NCBI RefSeq assembly: GCF_020536995.1
Contig: NC_068357.1
Span: forward strand, 65,625,378-65,689,377
From: Dreissena polymorpha
Taxonomy: Eukaryota > Mollusca > Bivalvia > Myida > Dreissenidae
Reading direction: 5' to 3'
Length of the DNA stretch: 64,000 nucleotides
Made by a program: the position numbers and the translations under genes. Each line of letters starts with the position of its first letter. Within the stretch, counting starts at the first letter, position 1. This document shows positions 61,101-64,000 of this stretch, piece by piece. The notes beneath the pieces are model-generated. The model did not search any database. It worked only from the letters and a program-made list of their open reading frames with translations, and was not told where the DNA came from.

Positions 61101-63473
61101 AAGAAAATTTAGTATCTAACAACATTTATCCTGTCTTTCATGCAGATAATGTACGATATTTTAATGAATGATCAGACAGAAGCACTAAATAGCCTCTTTT
61201 TTCTGTATGTGAAGAGCTAAATTGACTTTGTATCATAAAAGAAAACAATGTCTACACCTTTTAGCCATTTAACATAAAATTTAAGGTAATTACCATTAAG
61301 TAAAGGGAAGATAATTTTGACATTATCGATTCTCACAGTTATAAACGAATTCTGCAAAAACACTCTGCTGATATAACCAAGCTTGTCATTCACAGATTTC
61401 AGTACCACCCCATCCCCGTTCTCCACTCCCAGTAGCTCCTCCTCAGCCAATCAGAATGCAGGGGATGGCAGGCCCTCTGTGATTGGCTGGACTGATCCAC
61501 GGCCACGCGGTGACGGAAGGGATGGGGATACATCAGCTTCTTCAACTGGGTGAGAATTGTTTCTTTGTCTAGTTTATTTTGCATAATGAGCATTACTTGA
61601 GCTTTCATTAGATTTTTGGGTGAAATTAATGCAGAAATGTGTCATTTAATCAAATAAACCCTTGTAGTGCATACAAATATATATAATTGTGGCCAGGAAG
61701 TGATTTCCACCTTTTTACCACCAAAGGATGTTAAACTGGTAAAACTGGTAAAAAGGTAAAACTCATTGGGGTAGGAATCAGATAAACATCGATTATACTT
61801 CATGTATGCATATATAATTATAATATAAAAATAACAAGAAGAAACAAATAGCTGAGTACTCTTGTCATTGGATGCTTACAACTATTAATGAAAAACCATT
61901 TCAGGACCTCACGGGCCTCCAGCGTAGGTCTCAGTCCAGTGGACGGCCTTGACCCTGGCATCGACCTTGAAGACACGCCCTCCCTTCAGTACATGCAGGT
62001 CACCTTGCCTCAGTTATGCGCTCTTGTCCTGCAGAAGGCCTTGCCCCTGCTTGGGACCCCGGATGAGGCCCTTACTAACGAGGTGTTTTACCTTTTGAAC
62101 CTGACCCTTGATATCGTTGCCGTGGTGGTGACCCCTGACCTATGGCAAGACCAGTCCATGGCTGCTAGAGAATGTGTAAGTATAGATAAGGGACGGTAAG
62201 ACAGCATACTCTAAATTATTTTACATGTAAGAAATTTCTTTATCTAACACTTTTAAATCAATTTAAAATCACATTTGCAATTCAAATGTTTCTTAAACAT
62301 TGTAACAAAAGGAGCAGGACGCAGCACCCTTGTACTTCTGTAGATCTTTTCATATGTATACATTAATGTGTGAAAAATAAAATGATTAATGCCAATTTTG
62401 TAGTGTCTTGAAAACATGTTTTAGATAAATTAAGCTATAAATAGCTGACAGATTTTTTATGTCCCCACCACTATAGTGGGGGACATATTGTTTTTGCCCT
62501 GTCTGTTGGTTTGTTTGTTTGTTTGCGTGTTTGCGTCAAACTTTAACATTTGCCATAACTTTTGCAAAATTGAAGATAACAACTTCATATTTGGCATGCA
62601 TGTGTATCTAATGGAGCTGCACATTTTGAGTGGTGAAAGGACAAGGTCATCCTTCAAGGTCAAAGGTCAAATATATGGTTCAAAATCCCTTATTTAATGT
62701 ATACTTCTGAAACATTGGAGATAGCAACTTGATAGTTGGCATGCATGTGTATCTCATGGAGCTGCACATTTTGAGTGGTGAAAGGTCAAGGTCATCCTTC
62801 AAGGTCAAAGGTCACATATATGGGGACATAGTGTTTCACAAACACATTGCTTGTTGTATTGGCTTTTGATAAGGGGCCATAGCCTTCTAAATTGGGGGGA
62901 AGGAGCGTGTTAAAACCAAATTTGTTGATAAATTTCAATGAAAAGGAACATTTATTTGTAATTGTGAGTTTGATTATGAGGAACAACTCTATGATTTTGA
63001 AGACATTTTTCCAGGGAATATAGCCTATATTTGGCTACTGTTAAAATTATAAAAAGCCCTGTCTGAATACTGTGTTACAAAATGTGCTTTTTGGTTTATT
63101 TATGTTTATGTTTATAGGTATAAAAAATGTGAAAATTAATCCAAATGCAAAGAGTTGATGTTAATTAATTGGTTGCCTTTAAGCCAAGGAGCATTAATTT
63201 GATTCCACGATTTGAGAATTTTTTTCATTGTGTCCTCTTTCATCACAGCATTAACATAAATTATGTTTATTACACTTGCAGAGTGAAAAGTTCATTGAAA
63301 GCCTCGACATGATAGCTGACCTTTTGAAATCCCATCACCATGGTAACGCCCCGTATGACCCGGAGAGTAGTCCGGACCAGGGCCCAGAGGACCTGGTGCA
63401 ACACAGGCTGTGCGTGCTGGGGCTGCATGTGCTGCTGTGTAGATTCTTGAAGACCCTGGTGCCTGTAAACATG
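43129..63473 (+). CDS. RTTN: Rotatin, 5' part (10 exons, 534 codons; continues past the window)
   Basis: Rotatin is a very large ARM-repeat protein of the centriole and ciliary base, needed for centriole elongation and, in vertebrates, left-right axis. Ten exons join with matching phases: 43129-43183, 53823-54010, 55707-55896, 57012-57225, 57968-58045, 59194-59308, 60821-60965, 61396-61549, 61905-62175, 63282-63473. Diagnostic words, in order: [42 protein letters not shown] and [18 protein letters not shown], each matching what I recall of vertebrate rotatin in the same order and spacing. Human rotatin is about 2,200 residues, so roughly three quarters lie beyond the window. All donors are GT and acceptors AG. 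The alignment is from memory. Introns hold many repeats, several next to exons. Confidence 0.92.
43316..43475 (+). mobile_element. Pearl/Helentron-like repeat, family E, head fragment
   Basis: TATACCCCCACAAACGAAG and GGGGGGTATA form a head hairpin, followed by GTCTGTCTGTCGGTCCG and the start of the core (CTTCACCAAACTTGGTCAGA). The tail is missing here; a core and tail of the same family lie at 47880-49016. Confidence 0.65.
44041..44306. repeat. Two tandem copies of a 133-bp unit
   Basis: Units start at CGTCCGATAATACGGGCAAA (44041 and 44174), contain CCCGCGAAGCGGGCG hairpins and end at TTGCCACGCGACATA. Only a few differences. Confidence 0.85.
45187..45377 (+). other. Open exon-like segment in rotatin intron 1, unidentified
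   Basis: After a pyrimidine tract and acceptor-like TTTTTAG, a frame of about 64 codons runs to [23 protein letters not shown], later [14 protein letters not shown]. Composition looks more protein-like than its surroundings, but I do not recognise it. Could be a decayed transposon piece or an alternative exon. Confidence 0.3.
46590..47525. repeat. Possible inverted-repeat element with GTACTTCGACGTAC words
   Basis: Ends near ATGACGTACCATGACGTTG...AAGACCTAC (46602-46640) and its diverged complement (47478-47516). Inside are two tandem copies of about 87 bases (46746-46905, CATTATTATT...TTATGCGAC) and a dense run of palindromic TGTACTTCGACGTACA words (47340-47465). Confidence 0.5.
47545..47640 (-). 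repeat. tRNA-like remnant
   Basis: On the minus strand TGTGGTATAGTGGATGGGGTGTC resembles an A box and GCATTGATCCC a decayed B box. Too degraded to call a tRNA. Confidence 0.3.
47880..49016 (+). mobile_element. Pearl/Helentron-like repeat, family E, core and tail (about six units)
   Basis: Units of about 155 bp, each with GTCCGCTCTCTAATTCAAGT, CTTCACCAAACTTGGTCAGA and GGGTCAAAAACTAGGTCACG. The tail has GTGGGGGTATTCG (complement of the family head), the hairpin GTCACGTCTGTGAC, and ends AGCTCTAGTT. Confidence 0.75.
49160..49260. repeat. Three GGCGATT(A/G)AAA words in about 100 bases
   Basis: The word GGCGATTAAAA or GGCGATTGAAA recurs at about 49174, 49204 and 49234. No gene is seen around it. 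Confidence 0.4.
49701..49940 (+). other. Small open frame, unassigned
   Basis: 79 codons reading [20 protein letters not shown] near the start, which vaguely recalls the basic N-terminus of hAT-type or MYM-type proteins. No zinc finger or catalytic region follows. Not called as a gene. Confidence 0.2.
49949..50967 (+). mobile_element. Pearl/Helentron-like repeat, family F (six 145-bp units)
   Basis: T-run, head ATGCCCCCC, GTCGGTCGGTCGGTCTGTCGG, then six units starting GATAACTCAAGAACGC at 50043, 50188, 50333, 50478, 50623 and 50768, an exact 145-base period. Units 3-5 are almost identical. The end has GGGGGGCAT (complement of the head), a TGTTT/AAACA hairpin and CCCTTGTT. Every unit holds a nuclear-receptor-like half-site cluster. 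Confidence 0.85.
50128..50890 (+). promoter_or_regulatory. Array of nuclear-receptor-type half-sites (predicted)
   Basis: Within each 145-bp unit, at 50128, 50273, 50418, 50563, 50708 and 50853, the sequence AGGTCA-2-AGGTCA-1-AGGTCA-0-AGGTCA is followed by CGGTGACC. This gives DR2, DR1 (AGGTCAAAGGTCA), DR0 and an IR3 palindrome GGTCACGGTGACC that matches the core of an oestrogen response element. The last unit is degraded (AGTGACA). Presence of the words is direct; binding is not shown. Confidence 0.5.
50968..52480. other. Intron sequence, no feature recognised
   Basis: A C-run lies at about 51139-51150. Short frames only. Confidence 0.5.
52489..52720 (-). mobile_element. LINE 3' end remnant
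   Basis: On the minus strand the sequence ends ACAAGCCGAATAAAATT followed by TTCTG repeats, the same layout as the ends of LINE A and LINE B. No coding sequence remains. Confidence 0.5.
52721..52856. repeat. 136-bp foldback
   Basis: TAAGAAATAGTAAACTCCACT at the left faces its complement at 52836-52856, and the inner arms CATTATAGTGAC and GTCACTATAATG also pair. Confidence 0.8.
53265..53580 (+). mobile_element. Pearl/Helentron-like repeat, family A, copy 3
   Basis: Head TTTTATGCCCCTGAAGGAGG, GTCCGTCTGTCTGTTCG, one core unit, then AGGGGGCATAAGTCATCC, hairpin and AGTTCTTGTT. It lies 240 bases before rotatin exon 2. Confidence 0.8.
53823..54010 (+). CDS. RTTN: Rotatin exon 2
   Basis: Starts after acceptor TTGAAG; first two bases complete Gly. 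Encodes [20 protein letters not shown] and LLEWFNFP, the N-terminal ARM-repeat start of rotatin. Donor GTCTGT. Confidence 0.92.
54261..54465 (+). mobile_element. TTAA-flanked element with long BamHI-type hairpin, copy 3
   Basis: TTAA at 54257-54260 and 54466-54469. Opposite orientation to 22439-22645. Its hairpin arms (GCAAACAGTTTGGATCC..., GAGACGCCAC) have a stem of about 31 bp around AGAAC, with one mismatch. Confidence 0.85.
54533..54782. mobile_element. MITE with GGCCCG ends, 250 bp
   Basis: Starts GGCCCGTATTCG, ends GAATCGGGCC. Next to each end lies TTCTTAGACTTAAG or its complement; on the left this extends to a 22-base perfect palindrome (TTCTTAGACTT and mirror). No coding capacity. 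Confidence 0.7.
55307..55503. mobile_element. TTAA-flanked MITE, CCCTTTCCCACTC family, copy 1
   Basis: TTAA at 55303-55306 and 55504-55507. Left end CCCTTTCCCACTCAGAAGC; right end TTTTCTAAGTGG. Contains CTGATGAGCAGAAAACAGCA-like complement words shared with copies at 58934 and 59996. Confidence 0.65.
55707..55896 (+). CDS. RTTN: Rotatin exon 3
   Basis: Phase 0 after CTCCAG. Encodes [20 protein letters not shown], aligning residue for residue in length with the human block before VGAVEFL. Ends with one base of a Gly codon before GTATGT. Confidence 0.88.
55945..56020 (+). repeat. tRNA-like remnant
   Basis: GCAGTGGATATAGTG and CTTGGTTTGATCCCC recall A and B boxes of a tRNA-derived SINE, heavily decayed. 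Confidence 0.25.
57012..57225 (+). CDS. RTTN: Rotatin exon 4
   Basis: Acceptor TGATAG; two bases complete Gly. Encodes [16 protein letters not shown] through PPLGFFQGD to VHVNVGTG. The donor GTAGGC at 57226 is chosen because it gives the phase needed for FPWLPLT in exon 5; an alternative GTAGGC at 57212 would not. Confidence 0.75.
57717..57937. mobile_element. Two-hairpin foldback element, copy 3
   Basis: Ends TTTAATGCATGTGCGTAAAG and its complement before ACGCCCTTATCACA; contains CTGCACAGGCTAATCTGGGA. Confidence 0.75.
57968..58045 (+). CDS. RTTN: Rotatin exon 5
   Basis: Encodes [20 protein letters not shown], a highly conserved rotatin block. The acceptor region is GCAGCAG, so the exon may start at 57968 or 57971. 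Ends with two bases of Ser before GTGAGC. Confidence 0.85.
58199..58496 (+). mobile_element. Pearl/Helentron-like repeat, family H
   Basis: Head TTATCCCCTGCC, GTCTGTCAGTCTTTCCGTCTG, a single core, then GGCGGGGATATC (complement of the head) and an end ATTTGCTTGTTTT. The 3' hairpin is weak. Confidence 0.6.
58934..59158. mobile_element. TTAA MITE, CCCTTTCCCACTC family, copy 2
   Basis: Left TTAA (58930-58933) and TCCTTTACCCCTCAAATACG; right end TCTGAGTGGGAAAGAG followed by TTCA, a changed TTAA. It ends 35 bases before rotatin exon 6. Confidence 0.65.
59194..59308 (+). CDS. RTTN: Rotatin exon 6
   Basis: Acceptor CACTACAG. Encodes [19 protein letters not shown] then [17 protein letters not shown]. 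The [11 protein letters not shown] word is one of the best rotatin signatures. Donor GTGAGG. Confidence 0.93.
59413..59650. mobile_element. Two-hairpin foldback element, copy 4
   Basis: GGGGCTTAATGCATTTACG and ACGCACATGCATTAAATCC at the ends; GTGTCGTCCCTGTCTAGCC inside. More diverged than copy 1. Confidence 0.7.
59996..60189. mobile_element. TTAA MITE, CCCTTTCCCACTC family, copy 3
   Basis: CCCTTTACCACTTAGATAGG to TTCTGAGTGGGAAAGGG, with TTAA on the right (60190-60193) and a changed TGTA on the left. Confidence 0.65.
60226..60420 (+). mobile_element. tRNA-derived SINE
   Basis: A tRNA-like head (60227-60297) has an A box (TGGTATAGTGGTAGGATA), a B box GGTTTGAATTCC, and a GGTCC/GGACC acceptor end. 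The anticodon loop reads AGG (Pro-like) but stems are poor. A short body follows (TTTTTCTGAGCAAAAGAAAT...). Confidence 0.5.
60490..60790. repeat. Dispersed repeat, copy 2, just before exon 7
   Basis: Matches 42187-42438. The left part is an inverted repeat: ATATTATGTGAGTTTTGGAT faces CCCAAACTCCCATAATAT. Ends about 30 bases before exon 7. Confidence 0.7.
60821..60965 (+). CDS. RTTN: Rotatin exon 7
   Basis: Acceptor CTTTCCAG. Encodes [20 protein letters not shown], an ARM-type helix pair, to [11 protein letters not shown]. Ends one base into a codon before GTAAGA. Confidence 0.92.
61396..61549 (+). CDS. RTTN: Rotatin exon 8
   Basis: Acceptor TTCACAG. Low-complexity Ser/Pro region [20 protein letters not shown], then [14 protein letters not shown], matching the human RPSV and RPRGDG words in order. 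Two bases before donor GTGAGA start the next Gly. Confidence 0.92.
61905..62175 (+). CDS. RTTN: Rotatin exon 9
   Basis: Acceptor ATTTCAG. Encodes [20 protein letters not shown] and [19 protein letters not shown], matching the human LSLPQFC and IWDDDS blocks. Phase 0 donor GTAAGT. Confidence 0.93.
62453..62855 (+). mobile_element. Pearl/Helentron-like repeat, family G (two units)
   Basis: T-run, head ATGTCCCCACCACTATAGTG with its own hairpin, two core units 147 bases apart (GGCATGCATGTGTATCT at 62593 and about 62740), each with CAAGGTCAAAGGTCA. The tail has TGGGGACATA (complement of the head), a perfect GTGTTT CAC AAACAC hairpin, and TTGCTTGTT. Confidence 0.8.
63282..63473 (+). CDS. RTTN: Rotatin exon 10 (last in the window)
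   Basis: Acceptor CTTGCAG, 64 codons in phase 0: [20 protein letters not shown], then [19 protein letters not shown], ending at donor GTAGGT. The gene continues to the right. Confidence 0.88.
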
Positions 63474-63718
63474 GTAGGTTTAAAAGTTGGGAACTATATG
63501 TATGCATTGTAAAGGGTTTAATGTGCAGATGTGGAAAACTCAATGCCAATATTCATATGTGCTCAATCATAAAAAATGCTTTTCAGTGTAAAATTCTGTT
63601 AAATCCTCTCAATTGGTACCAGAATATTCATTAGCTTAAAATATGTTTCTTTCACACTAGATTTTCCACAAAAGTTTTTATACCCCAAAGGATAAATTAC
63701 AGAATCTGCTTTATTAGT

Positions 63719-64000
63719 TTTTTAGCTCATCTATTTTTTGAAAAAAAAAAATGAGCTATTGTCATCACCTTGGTGTCGGCGTCCGGTAAAGTTTTGCGTT
63801 TAGGTCCACTTTTCTCAGAAAGTATCAATGCTATTGCATTCAAACTTGGTACACTTACTAACTATCATGAGGGGACTGGGCAGGCAAAGTTAGATAACTC
63901 TGGCGTGCATTTTGACAGAATTATGTGCCCTTTTTATACTTAGAAAATTGAAAATTTTGGTTAAGTTTTGTGTTTAGGTCCATTTTATTCCTTAAATATC
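63719..64000 (+). mobile_element. Pearl/Helentron-like repeat, family B, copy 2 (cut by window edge)
   Basis: T-run and AGCTCATCTATTTTTTGAAA, then the same first core unit as at 11583. Only about one and a half units fall within the window. It lies in rotatin intron 10. Confidence 0.8.

Overview
The window is animal nuclear DNA: AT-rich, dense in dispersed and nested repeats, with host genes split by GT-AG introns. The gene content (a rotatin orthologue, a BTB-BACK protein, a RING/B-box protein of the kind expanded in lophotrochozoans) and the repeats (pearl-like elements with tandem cores, CR1/Jockey-like LINEs with short tandem tails) suggest a marine or freshwater mollusc, most likely a bivalve; a dreissenid mussel is my best guess. 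The species call is inference from memory, not a search.

Three host genes can be supported, all on the + strand. (1) 16403-19109: a two-exon gene for a 453-residue BTB-BACK protein with a BTBD17-like C-terminal region. (2) 27834-30104: a two-exon gene for a 656-residue TRIM-like protein with RING, B-box, coiled coil and an NHL-like propeller. (3) 43129 to beyond 63473: the 5' part of rotatin (RTTN), a centriole/cilium ARM-repeat protein. Ten exons keep one reading frame for 534 codons; the first has only 55 coding bases and lies 10.6 kb ahead of the second. No other host gene is convincing.

The rest is mobile DNA. LINE A (5357-8940, minus) is 5'-truncated and cut by a 509-bp element. LINE B (about 34030-41345, plus) has an L1-type ORF1 and a split ORF2, and its 3' tail runs into a 434-bp CTGT/CCTG microsatellite. 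Three families of small elements are flanked by TTAA (piggyBac-like); one carries a tRNA-Leu-like gene and occurs twice at about 98% identity. There is also a hAT-like 740-bp element, a two-hairpin foldback family (four copies) and several long palindromes.

The most interesting pattern is a set of at least eight repeat families that differ in sequence but share one plan: a T-run, a short head, a core of 145-176 bp tandem units, the reverse complement of the head, a small 3' hairpin, and an end close to CTTGTT. This resembles the pearl/DINE-1 type of Helentron-related element. Several families hold dense AGGTCA half-sites; in one, six units at an exact 145-bp spacing each carry DR2, DR1, DR0 and (in five units) an oestrogen-response-element-like palindrome. 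No virus-derived element was recognised.
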